Below are positions 49,601 through 58,200 of a DNA stretch of 64,000 nucleotides, piece by piece. The translations under genes were made by a program, and so were the position numbers. Origin of the DNA: Geotrypetes seraphini (Eukaryota > Chordata > Amphibia > Gymnophiona > Dermophiidae); assembly GCF_902459505.1 (NCBI RefSeq), contig NC_047095.1, positions 120,845,380-120,909,379 on the forward strand. The letters are read 5' to 3'. Position 1 is the stretch's first letter. Each line of letters opens with the position of its first letter. Below the pieces are notes generated by a model. The model made no database searches. It was not told the origin of the DNA and worked only from the letters and a program-made list of their open reading frames with translations.

Positions 49601-51600
49601 ACGCCAGTGGCCTCGACCACCTGCACCGGAAGCTTATTCCAGTGATCTACCACCCTTTCCGTGAAAAAATACTTCCTGGTGTCACTACTGAACTTCCCTC
49701 CTCTGAGTTTAAGCGGATGCCCTCTTGTGGTCGAGGGTCCCCTGGGGAAGAGGATGACATCTTCCACCTCGACACGTCCTGTGATGTATTTAAATGTCTC
49801 AATCATGTCCCCTCTCTCCCTGCGTTCCTCTAGAGTGTAGAGCCACAGTCTGCTCAGTCTCTCTTCGTATGAGAGACCCTTGAACCCCAAGATCATCCTA
49901 GTGGCCATCCGCTGAACCGACTCGATTCTAATCATGTCTTTATGGTAATGTGGCCTCCAGAACTGCACACAGTACTCCAGATGAGGTCTCACCATGGTTT
50001 TGTACAGCGGCATTATGACTTCTGGTTTCCGACTGACGAAACTTCTATTGATACATCCCATCATTTGCCTTGCCTTGGATGTGGCCTTCTCTACCTGCTT
50101 GGCAGCCTTCATGTCTGCACTGATGATTACTCCCAAATCTCGTTCTACTGAGGTTCTAGCTAATGTTACTCCATTTAAGGTGTAAGTTCTGCACGGATTT
50201 CTGCTACCGAGGTGCATGACCTTACATTTCATAGCATTGAAGCCTAGCTGCCATGTCGAGGACCAGTTTTCCAACGTACGAAGGTCCTGTGTCATACTAT
50301 CCTGTAAAAAGCTTTCACTTACTATGTTGCACAGTTTTGCATCGTCGGCGAATAACATTACTTTACCCTGTAGCCCTCGTGTCAAGTCCCTTATGAATAT
50401 GTTAAAAAGGAGAGGACCCAGGACCGAGCCCTGCGGCACTCCGCTGGTCACCTCTGATGTTTCAGAAAGGGTACCATTGACCATCACCCTCTGAAGTCTA
50501 CCACTCAGCCAATCATTGACCCGTGCATAAAACCAATACTCAAATTTAAACTGGGATTTTAACACCTACCGTATATACTCGAATATAAACTGGGATTTTA
50601 ACACCTACCGTATATACTCGAATATAAACTGGGATTTTAACACCTACCGTATATACTCGAATATAAACTGGGATTTTGGGGGCTCCCAGTTTATATTTGG
50701 GCCAGCACCCACCCACCCCCCTTCCAGACTTATTTCAGGCCTCTGCAGGGCCTCCAGGCTCTGCACGCTGTCCCCCCTCCCTGCCCTGTCCATTATACCT
50801 CCTCTGCCGCTGGAATCCCTGGTGGTCCAGAGGTGTAGCGGGCAGGAGCGAGCTTTCCACACTCCTGCCCCGCTGCTAAGCCGGTCGGTCACTGCTGTGA
50901 GTTTCGGCTTCAGCCGCTGAGCAGCACCGAGCAGGAGCACGCTTTGGCGCTGCTGCTCGATGCTGAGCGGCTTCCTGAATGGCTCCCGCAGAGCCTGACA
51001 GGGGAGGGAGGGAGCGCTGGGTGCAGATCCTGGCAGGGCCCTTGAATATTAACTTATATATGAGTCAACCATTTTTCCTCCTTTTTGGGGAGAAAAATAG
51101 GGGTCTCGACTTATTTTTGGATCGACTTATATTCGAGTATATACGGTAATTGATGAAGTAGTATGCGTGCAGATCTGTCTTCCGTACCCAAAATCACGCA
51201 TCCATCTTTGGGTGCCCTATACCGAATCTGGGAGATAGTCCAAACCACCCAAGCAGCATTACCGCTCTGAAGATGATCAGTTCAAACATTGTCGTTAACC
51301 AGTATCTTAAAATCTTATCTACAGATAAACCCAACGTGAGGATTACAGAAAGGAAGCTCCTGAATGACTCCGTGACCCTGTACTGCCACGCCTATGGGTT
51401 CTACCCCCGTTGCGTCGAAATGAAGTGGCTGAAGAATGGAGCGGAGACGCAGGTTAAATTGGAGGCAGAGGCGATTCTGCCCAATCCAGACGGGACCTAC
51501 CAGGCCGCCGTGTCCTTAAATGTCAAATCTAACACCCGAGATGATTACGCCTGTCTGGTGTGGCACAGAAGCCTGGAGGAGGATGAGACGGTGCACTGGG
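40617..51600 (+). CDS. MHC class I-like heavy chain, non-classical; leader to alpha3 (transmembrane exon not found)
   Basis: Cell-surface antigen-display or receptor-ligand heavy chain that normally pairs with beta2-microglobulin. Exons 40617-40677, 43878-44141, 48713-48985 and 51325-51600 join in phase 1 each time to 291 residues: leader, alpha1 (GNHSLRYLTT...), alpha2 (cysteine pair GCEL / TLCDEL) and an Ig-type alpha3 (VTLYCHAYGFYP ... YACLVWH). By hand alignment with HLA-A, Tyr7 is kept. Tyr59, Tyr84, Thr143, Lys146, Trp147, Tyr159 and Tyr171 are all replaced, so canonical binding of peptide ends is unlikely. Seven N-glycosylation sequons are present: NHS and NQT (alpha1), NTT, NWT, NKT and NQT (alpha2), NDS (alpha3). 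NQT at 86 is the conserved class I site. Introns are long (3.2, 4.6, 2.3 kb). No stop or frameshift is seen. Exon 5 may lie beyond the satellite, or be absent. Confidence 0.88.
41000..41245. mobile_element. Worn MITE of the agagaatgacacgg family
   Basis: gcctcaaacactttaaaatc ataagtgctcgaggc and tacaggaatggggcagggac agcgacaaaactcgcgggg match the interior of 5852-6105. The termini are decayed. Confidence 0.5.
41301..41772. mobile_element. Inverted-repeat DNA transposon remnant with internal foldback
   Basis: Terminal inverted repeats AATATTACACTTCCCCCTCC and (right, reversed) AATACTACACTTCTCCCTCC match 18 of 20. Inside, about 41425-41520 (ggccttagctggtggtctag, cgggcttttggggcaggagc) is inverted at 41565-41665. 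No transposase. Within class I intron 1. Confidence 0.72.
41943..42075. mobile_element. Palindromic MITE (aaggggtccttt ends)
   Basis: aaggggtcctttaattaagg tgcgctaaccgatttagc faces tagcacgcgctaactcagct caccttaataaaaggacccc. It directly abuts the next palindrome. Confidence 0.75.
42075..42252. mobile_element. Palindromic MITE (agggctccttttac ends)
   Basis: agggctccttttacgaaggc gcattaacgg faces ccgctaacgcagcttcgtaa aaggagccct; arms of about 70 bp rich in CpG. Confidence 0.8.
42316..42971. mobile_element. Mariner/pogo-like MITE with TA ends and a nested LINE tail
   Basis: tacagtaaacccccgcgc at the left faces ccccgcgaa ... ggagtactgta at the right, with TA at both borders. The interior has a hairpin (ctcttcctggtactaaagtc / ttggctttagtaccaggaagag region). 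An L2-like 3' tail (gtaaaccgctttgaacctca cggtatagcgg, aaataaaatcaaaatcaaat) lies at about 42835-42945. Confidence 0.65.
42980..43525. other. Intron sequence, nothing recognised
   Basis: Class I intron 1. Purine/pyrimidine mixture with no exon-like or repeat signature that I can name. Confidence 0.35.
43525..43870. repeat. Three-unit ctctct-rich tandem repeat (~110-bp unit) next to the alpha1 exon
   Basis: gtctctctttaactgtgtgg, tagcttcactgtctctcaga, gtgtgacagttcctctctca, ctgtaatgctgtatctgtct repeat at about 43529, 43637 and 43748. The last unit runs into the polypyrimidine tract of the alpha1 acceptor. Confidence 0.85.
43878..44141 (+). CDS. Class I-like exon 2 (alpha1)
   Basis: Acceptor ctccataccag| and donor ctgaag|gtgagt; 264 bp. 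It reads GNHSLRYLTTIIKDAEPSAL, YFFAAVYLNDIIVEWYDSHT, EVLEPRTAWV, and ends QIMLLTNQTEG. The alpha1 signatures H-S-L-R-Y, Y-x-N/D-D, EPR and NQ[ST]E are present. The SPYNW stretch replaces PEYW, and Leu stands where residue 84 (Tyr or, in non-mammals, Arg) is expected. Confidence 0.92.
44331..44524. mobile_element. Palindromic hAT MITE, CAGGGCAACACAATTCC variant
   Basis: cagggcaacacaattccggg ... gaacggaactgggcagccctg. Perfect target duplication ccctaggt at 44323-44330 and 44525-44532. Confidence 0.86.
44700..45145 (-). mobile_element. CR1 LINE 3' ends, three overlapping pieces
   Basis: aagaacataagagctgccat actgggacagactgaaggtc (44715), agagttgccccgtatcctat ttccagtagtgg (44912) and aagaacataagaattgtgcg aaggtccatc (45080). 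The 100-bp gtgatgtcataatgcctcat segment appears twice between them. Confidence 0.75.
45146..45865. other. Intron sequence, unassigned
   Basis: Class I intron 2. An old L2-like 3' piece is possible at 45180-45270 (ttttcaagttttattaaaaa ttttgatattccac). A G run lies at 45648-45663. No exon. Confidence 0.3.
45868..46365 (+). mobile_element. L2-like LINE C-terminus and 3' tail
   Basis: The frame HWLPVISRVYFKCACLTFKI (starting cactggcttcccgttatttc), LHGILPPFIPLSWNSSNPTS, LGSSLPFRITQLWNSLPSPL, LPFRKHLKTWLFSRT is typical of the end of L2-type ORF2. The 3' UTR ggtatataaacccaagattt ends in a (gatta)n tail. Short and 5' truncated. Confidence 0.75.
46370..47025 (-). mobile_element. L1-clade LINE ORF2 fragment
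   Basis: Minus strand: YAEHEKSGHSSANCLKAQTE, FISSIKTNKGVLTDHSAILD, CFHVYYSELYTSQASS, FKESDLCDALSNLTKHQAQ. This is the endonuclease-to-RT linker of L1 ORF2. Further RT pieces with frame breaks follow to 46370 (KLPGPDGLPVEFYMAFKSLL-like in mixed frames). Confidence 0.7.
47235..47345 (-). mobile_element. L2-like LINE 3' end
   Basis: ataataataattataataat, ttattcttatactgccatac ccatcgagttctaggcggtt cac: the reverse complement of an L2-type 3' UTR (gaaccgcctagaactcg). Confidence 0.5.
47329..47575. repeat. Two-copy tandem duplication (~128 bp)
   Basis: tgccgatttacaaacaatat attggatttacaacaccttc ... gatagagggggggaaggg is repeated at 47457 as gccgatttaccacaatttat tggatttacaacaactttag ... aataatggggggggaatggg. 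Confidence 0.75.
47735..48212 (+). mobile_element. CR1 LINE 3' part
   Basis: Open frame MFKGLEELPYSERLEKLGLF, SLEKRRLRGDMIETFKILKG, GHSLKLKGDRFRTNVRKFFF, TQRVVENWNALPESVIGKKP, then the 3' UTR tggaccagggtctgacccag cag and a ttatgttcttatgttc tail. The frame is open over 118 residues. In class I intron 2. Confidence 0.9.
48213..48490 (-). mobile_element. L1-like ORF1 N-terminal/coiled-coil fragment
   Basis: Minus strand: SATKSGKRSKPDPSSPSKQA, then RLEELRALKDLLFDTKIDIE, DIKKEISTIETDLIQFRSRV, ETLEH. A basic start followed by a heptad-like coil, in the style of L1 ORF1. It may belong with the ORF2 piece at 46370, which lies downstream on the same strand. Confidence 0.5.
48584..48656. repeat. (TA)n-rich microsatellite
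   Basis: aataaatatatatatatata and a duplicated taataaatatttttaataaa segment, 50-120 bp before the alpha2 acceptor. Confidence 0.85.
48713..48985 (+). CDS. Class I-like exon 3 (alpha2)
   Basis: Acceptor ccttattttcag| and donor cgcaaag|gtaaag; 273 bp. Starts GVHTYQTMEGCELTDTNTTF, ends LPFANQTLQRK. Cys101 and Cys164 are both present, as is the TLQR end. Trp147 is replaced by Arg in IVQYRNANKT. Four N-glycosylation sequons in one domain is unusually many. Confidence 0.92.
49030..49195 (+). mobile_element. CR1 LINE 3' end
   Basis: aaaggtttggacaaagtcct ggaggaaaagtccatagtct, atcttgctactctttggggt tctgccaggtacttgtgacc tgg. In class I intron 3. Confidence 0.7.
49445..50530 (-). mobile_element. CR1 LINE, longest copy (RT palm to 3' tail)
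   Basis: One open frame of about 330 residues contains the RT blocks GVPQGSVLGPLLFNIFIRDL and the catalytic FADDAKLCNI, then [100 protein letters not shown]. The 3' UTR has gatgacggcagaaaagggct and a gaaacatagaaacatag tail at 49449. No stop interrupts the frame, so the copy is young; it is 5' truncated. Confidence 0.93.
50528..51148. mobile_element. hAT-like MITE (taccgtatatactcg ends) with a tandemly repeated left end
   Basis: The right end attcgagtatatacggta (51131-51148) is the inverse of taccgtatatactcgaat at 50567, 50606 and 50645. The left terminus is thus present three times at a 39-bp period, plus a degenerate unit at 50528. The GC-rich interior has ccgctgagcagcaccgagca / tgctgctcgatgctgagcgg. 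No coding. Confidence 0.8.
51325..51600 (+). CDS. Class I-like exon 4 (alpha3, Ig C1 domain)
   Basis: Acceptor tcttatctacag| and donor cactgGG|gtgagg at 51600; 276 bp, the standard alpha3 exon length, phase 1. DKPNVRITERKLLNDSVTLY, CHAYGFYPRCVEMKWLKNGA, NPDGTYQAAVSLNV, DYACLVWHRSLEEDETVHWG. Both Ig cysteines and the YGFYP and W-L-K-N-G blocks are kept. If the donor is not used, the frame continues for 17 codons to a stop at 51651-51653. Confidence 0.92.
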
Positions 51601-51653
51601 GTGAGGGGCTGGAAACCAGGAGAAAAACGTACTTAAAACGTGTCATGCCGTGA

Positions 51654-51990
51654 AATACCAGCAAAGCATTCTGGGAAATGACTGGCACCGATCGACGCGG
51701 CCTTTTTACTGAGCTGTGCTTAAAAAGTGACCTGCGCTATGACTAGCACGCGGGTTTCCTGCGCACTGAGGCCAGTTTTAGCACGCCTGTAACATGGTTG
51801 CATTTTCTATTCCCCCCTCCATTAATGTTTGAGTGCCTGAATGCATTAATGTAAACCATTATGAGTTCCCTGGAGAGTACAGTATAGAAACTGAATTAAT
51901 TCATGGCCATGTGCTAATTTCCCAGTTTGCGCGTGGCCACTAACACAGGAGCCCTAACAAATACCTATTTCCTAGACATATCCTGGACCA
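51654..51990. other. Downstream of alpha3, no transmembrane exon seen
   Basis: I looked for a phase-1 acceptor followed by a hydrophobic ~35-residue segment and found none up to 52200. 51690-51800 (ctgagctgtgcttaaaaagt gacctgcgc, gcgcactgagg) is like the palindromic MITE at 42075 but worn. Confidence 0.45.
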
Positions 51991-51994
51991 ATAT

Positions 51995-52137
51995 CCTGGA
52001 CCAATCAGGCCTTAGGCATAGTGGGTCCGCCCATCCCCACTAATCCTAAGGCCTTATTGGCCTAGCCTGGGCCAATCAAATCTTAGGATTAGTGGGGATG
52101 GGCGGACCCGCTATGCCTAAGGCCTGATTGGTCCAGG
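51995..52137. repeat. Inverted repeat with CCAAT words, ~56-bp arms
   Basis: cctggaccaatcaggcctta ... ccatccccactaatcctaag (51995-52050) is inverted at 52082-52137 with about one mismatch. A third partial copy (gggccaatcaggccttaaat ttagtggggatggg) follows at 52151-52186. It ends about 30 bp before the satellite begins. Confidence 0.85.
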
Positions 52138-52212
52138 CTTCTAGAGACTGGGCCAATCAGGCCTTAAATTTAGTGGGGATGGGCCGGGAAGGGGCGGGTC
52201 TGTCTCATTTCC

Positions 52213-55200
52213 ATTTTTTTATCATAATACCCCCCCTTGTAACTTTTTTTATCGTAATACCCCCCCTTGTAACTTTTTTTATTTTAATACCCCCTCCTTG
52301 TAACTTTTTTATCATAATACCCCCCCTTGTACCTTTTTTTTATCGTAATACACCCCCTTGTAACTTTTTTTATCGTAATACCCCCCCTTGTAACTTTTTT
52401 TATCGTAATACCCCCCCTTGTAACTTTTTTATCGTAATACCCCCCCTTGTAACTTTTTTATCGTAATACCCCCCCCTTGTAACTTTTTTATCGTAATACC
52501 CCCCCTTGTAACTTTTTTTATCGTAATACCCCCCTTGTAACTTTTTTTATCGTAATACCCCCCCTTTTAACTTTTTTTATCGTAATACCCCCCCCTTGTA
52601 ACTTTTTTTATCGTAATACCCCCCTTGTACCTTTTTTTATCGTAATACCCCCCTTGTACCTTTTTTTATCGTAATACACCCCCTTGTAACTTTTTTATCG
52701 TAATACCTCCCCCTTGTAACTTTTTTTTATCGTAATACCCCCCTTGTAACTTTTTTTTATCGTAATACCCCCCTTGTAACTTTTTTATTGTAATACCCCC
52801 CCTTGTAACTTTTTTATCGTAATACCCCCCCTTGTAACTTTTTTTATCGTAATACCCCCCTTGTAACTTTTTTATCGTAATACCCCCCCCTTGTAACTTT
52901 TTTATCGTAATACCCCCCTTTTAACTTTTTTTATCGTAATACCCCCCCCTTGTAACTTTTTTTATCGTAATACCCCCCTTGTACCTTTTTTTATCGTAAT
53001 ACACCCCCTTGTAACTTTTTTATCGTAATACCTCCCCCTTGTAACTTTTTTTTATCGTAATACCCCCCTTGTAACTTTTTTTTATCGTAATACCCCCCTT
53101 GTAACTTTTTTATTGTAATACCCCCCCTTGTAACTTTTTTTATCGTAATACCCCCCCTTGTAACTTTTTTATCGTAATACCCCCCCTTGTAACTTTTTTT
53201 TATCGTAATATCCCCCCTTGTAACTTTTTTTATCGTAATACACCCCTTGTAACTTTTTTATCGTAATACCCCCCCTTGTAACTTTTTTTAAATGTAATAC
53301 CCCCTTGTAACTTTTTTTATCGTAATACCCCCTTGTAACTTTTTATAACGTAATACCCCCTTGTAACTTTTTTTATCGTAATACCCCCCCTTGTAACTTT
53401 TTTTATCATAATACCCCACCCTTGTAACTTTTTTTATCGTAATACCCCCCATGTAACTTTTTTTAACGTAATACCCCCCTTGTAACTTTTTTTATCGTAA
53501 TACCCCCCCTTGTAACTTTTTTTTAACGTAATACCCCCCTTGTAACTTTTTTTATCGTAATACACCCCTTGTAACTTTTTTATCGTAATACCCCCCCTTG
53601 TAACTTTTTTTATCGTAATACCCCCCTTGTAACTTTTTTATCATAATACCCCCCCTTGTAACTTTTTTTAACGTAATACCCCCCCTTGTAACTTTTTTAT
53701 CGTAATACCCCCCCTTGTAACTTTTTTTATCGTAATACCCCCCCATTGTAACTTTTTTATCGTAATACCCCCCCCTTGTAACTTTTTTTACGTAATACCC
53801 CCCCTTGTAACTTTTTTATCGTAATACCCCCTTGTAACTTTTTTTATCGTAATACCCCCCCTTGTAACTTTTTTTTATCGTAATACCCCACCCTTGTAAC
53901 TTTTTTATCGTAATACCCCCCCTTGTAACTTTTTTTAATCGTAATACCCCCCCTTGTAACTTTTTTTATCGTAATACCCCCCTTGTAACTTTTTTTTATC
54001 GTAATACCCCCCCTTGTAACTTTTTTTAACGTAATACCCCCCTTGTAACTTTTTTTATCGTAATACCCCCCTTGTAACTTTTTTAACGTAATACCCCCCC
54101 TTGTAACTTTTTTTATCGTAATACCCCCCTTGTAACTTTTTTTATCGTAATACCCCCCTTGTAACTTTTTTTTAACGTAATACCCCGCCTTGTAACTTTT
54201 TTATCGTAATACCCCCCTTGTAACTTTTTTAATGTAATACCCCCCCTTGTAACTTTTTTTATCGTAATACCCCCCCTTGTAACTTTTTTAAATGTAATAC
54301 CCCCTTGTAACTTTTTTATCGTAATACCCCCCCTTGTAACTTTTTTTTATCATAATACCCCCCCTTGTAACTTTTTTAAAATGTAATACCCCCCTTGTAA
54401 CTTTTTTTATCGTAATACCCCCCCTTGTAACTTTTTTAACGTAATACCCCCCTTGTAACTTTTTTTATCGTAATACCCCCTTGTAACTTTTTTTTATCAT
54501 AATACCCCCCCTTATAACTTTTTTTAACGTAATACCCCCTTGTAACTTTTTTTAACGTAATACCCCCCTTGTAACTTTTTTTATCGTAATACCCCCCCTT
54601 GTAACTTTTTTATCGTAATACCCCCCCTTGTAACTTTTTTTAACGTAATACCCCCCCTTGTAACTTTTTTAAATGTAATACCCCCCCTTGTAACTTTTTT
54701 TATCGTAATACCCCCCCTTGTAACTTTTTTAACGTAATATCCCCCTTGTAACTTTTTTTATCGTAATACCCCCCCTTTTAACTTTTTTTATCGTAATACC
54801 CCCCCTTGTAACTTTTTTTATCGTAATACCCCCCCTTGTAAATTTTTTATCGTAATAACCCCCTTGTAACTTTTTTTATCGTAATACCCCCCTTGTAACT
54901 TTTTTTATCGTAATACTCCCCCTTGTAACTTTTTTTAACGTAATACCCCCCCTTGTAACTTTTTTTATCGTAATACCCCCCTCTTGTAACTTTTTTAATC
55001 GTAATACCCCCCCTTGTAACTTTTTTTATCGTAATACCCCCTTGTAACTTTTTTTATCGTAATACCCCCCTTGTAACTTTTTTATCGTAATACCCCCCTT
55101 GTAACTTTTTTTAACGTAATACCCCCCCATTGTAACTTTTTTTATCGTAATACCCCCCCTTGTAACTTTTTTAACGTAATACCCCCCCCTTGTAACTTTT

Positions 55201-58200
55201 TTATCGTAATACCCCCCCCTTGTACCTTTTTTTATCATAATACTCCCCCCTTGTACCTTTTTTTTGGAAAATCATAATACCCCCCCTTGTACCTTTTTTT
55301 TGGAAAATCATAATACCCCCCCCTTGTACCTTTTTTTTGGAAAATCATAATACCCCCCCTTGTACCTTTTTTTTGAAAAATCATAATACCCCCCCCTTGT
55401 ACCTTTTTTTTGGAAAATCATAATACCCCCCCTTTGTACCTTTTTTTTGGAAAATCATAATACCCCCCCTTGTACCTTTTTTTTGGAAAATCATAATACC
55501 CCCCCTTGTACCTTTTTTTGGAAAATCATAATACCCCCCCTTGTACCTTTTTTTTGGAAAATCATAATACCCCCCCTTGTACCTTTTTTTTGGAAAATCA
55601 TAATACCCCCCCTTTGTACCTTTTTTTTGGAAAATCATAATACCCCCCCTTGTACCTTTTTTTTGGAAAATCATAATACCCCCCCTTGTAACTTTTTTTA
55701 TCATAATACCCCCCTTGTACCTTTTTTTATCATAATACCCCCCCTTGTACCTTTTTTTATCATAATACTCCCCCCTTGTACCTTTTTTTTGGAAAATCAT
55801 AATACCTCCCCTTGTACCTTTTTTTTGGAAAATCATAATACCCCCCCTTGTACCTTTTTTATCATAATACTCCCCCCTTGTACCTTTTTTTTGGAAAATC
55901 ATAATACCCCCCCATGTACCTTTTTTTTGGAAAATCATAATACCCCCCCTTGTACCTTTTTTTTGGAAAATCATAATACCCCCCCTTGTACCTTTTTTTT
56001 GGAAAATCATAATACCCCCCCTTGTACCTTTTTTTTGGAAAATCATAATACCCCCCCTTGTACCTTTTTTTTGGAAAATCATAATAACCCCTTTTGTACC
56101 TTTTTTTTGGAAAATCATAATACCTCCCCCTTGTACCTTTTTTTTGGAAAATCATAATACCCCCCCATGTACCTTTATTTTGGAAAATCATAATACCCCC
56201 CCTTGTACCTTTTTTTTGGAAAATCATAATACCCCCCTTGTACCTTTTTTTTAGAAAATCATAATACCCCCCCTTGTACCTTTTTTTTAGAAAATCATAA
56301 TACCCCCCCTTGTACCTTTTTTTTGGAAAATCATAATACCCCCCCTTGTAACTTTTTTTAACGTAATACCCCCCCTTGTAACTTTTTTATCGTAATACCC
56401 CCCCTTGTAACTTTTTTTATCGTAATACCCCCCTTGTAACTTTTTTTAACGTAATACCCCCCCATTGTAACTTTTTTTATCGTAATACCCCCCCTTGTAA
56501 CTTTTTTTACGTAATACCCCCCTTGTAACTTTTTTTATCGTAATACCCCCCTTGTAACTTTTTTTATCGTAATACCCCACCCTTGTAACTTTTTTATCGT
56601 AATACCCCTCCCTTGTAACTTTTTTTAATCGTATTACCCCCCTTGTAACTTTTTTATCGTAATACCCCCCCTTGTAACTTTTTTTATCGTAATACCCCCC
56701 TTGTAACTTTTTTTAACGTAATACCCCCCCTTGTAACTTTTTTTAAAGTAATACCCCCCCTTGTAACTATTTTTATCGTAATACCCCCCTTGTAACTTTT
56801 TTTAAATGTAATACCCCCCCTTGTAACTTTTTTTATCGTAATACCCCCCCTTGTAACTTTTTTTAATGTAATACCCCCCTTGTAACTTTTTTATCGTAAT
56901 ACCCCCCCTTGTAACTTTTTTTAACGTAATACCCCCCCTTGTAACTTTTTTTATCGTAATTCCCCCCCTTGTAACTTTTTTATCGTAATACCCCCCTTGT
57001 AACTTTTTTTATCGTAATACCCCCCCCTTGTAACTTTTTAAAAATGTAATACCCCCCTTGTAACTTTTTTTATCGTAATACCCCCCCTTGTAACTTTTTT
57101 TATCGTAATACCCCCCTTATAACTTTTTTTAACGTAATACCCCCTTGTAACTTTTTTTAACGTAATACCCCCCTTGTAACTTTTTTATCGTAATACCCCC
57201 CTTGTAACTTTTTTATCGTAATACCCCCCTTGTAACTTTTTTTATCGTAATACCCCCCCTTGTAACTTTTTTTTAACGTAATACCCCCCTTGTAATTTTT
57301 TTATCGTAATACCCCCCCTTGTAACTTTTTTTATCGTAATACCCCCCTTGTAACTTTTTTTAACGTAATATCCCCCTTGTAACTTTTTTTATCGTAATAC
57401 CCCCCCTTTTAACTTTTTTTATCGTAATACCCCCCCTTGTAACTTTTTTTATCGTAATACCCCCCTTGTAACTTTTTTTATCGTAATACCCCCCTTGTAA
57501 CTTTTTTTATCGTAATACTCCCCCTTGTAACTTTTTTTAACGTAATACCCCCCCTTGTAACTTTTTTTATCGTAATACCCCCCTCTTGTAACTTTTTTTA
57601 TCGTAATACCACCCCCCTTGTAATTTTTTTTATCGTAATACCCCCTTGTAACTTTTTTTATCGTAATACCCCCCCTTGTAACTTTTTTTATCGTAATACC
57701 CCCCCATTGTAACTTTTTTTATCGTAATACCCCCCCTTGTAACTTTTTTAACGTAATACCCCCCTTTTAACTTTTTTTATCGTAATACCCCCCTTGTACC
57801 TTTTTTATCATAATACCCCCCCTTGTACCTTTTTTTTATCATAATACTCCCCCCTTGTACCTTTTTTTTGGAAAATCATAATACCCCCCCTTGTACCTTT
57901 TTTTTGGAAAATCATAATACCCCCCCTTGTACCTTTTTTTTGAAAAATCATAATACCCCCCCCCCTTGTACCTTTTTTTTGGAAAATCATAATACCCCCC
58001 TTGTAACATTTTTTTGGAAAATCATAATACCCCCCCTTGTACCTTTTTTTGTAAAATCATAATACCCCCCCTTGTACCTTTTTTTTTGGAAAATCATAAT
58101 ACCCCCCTTGTACCTTTTTTATGGAAAATCATAATACCCCCCCTTGTACCTTTTTTTTGGAAAATCATAATACCCCCCCTTGTAACTTTTTTTATCATAA

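Noticed and set aside
51654-52212. Class I transmembrane exon
   Set aside because: No acceptor followed by a hydrophobic segment was found. The stretch is a worn MITE and an inverted repeat.
55381-56227. Long open frames on both strands of the satellite (repeating MIFQKKGTRGGI on minus, MENHNTPPCTFF on plus)
   Set aside because: The 36-bp unit is 12 codons, so any stop-free unit gives an endless frame on either strand. Frames shift whenever C or T run length changes. No start context, splice sites or sequence constraint.
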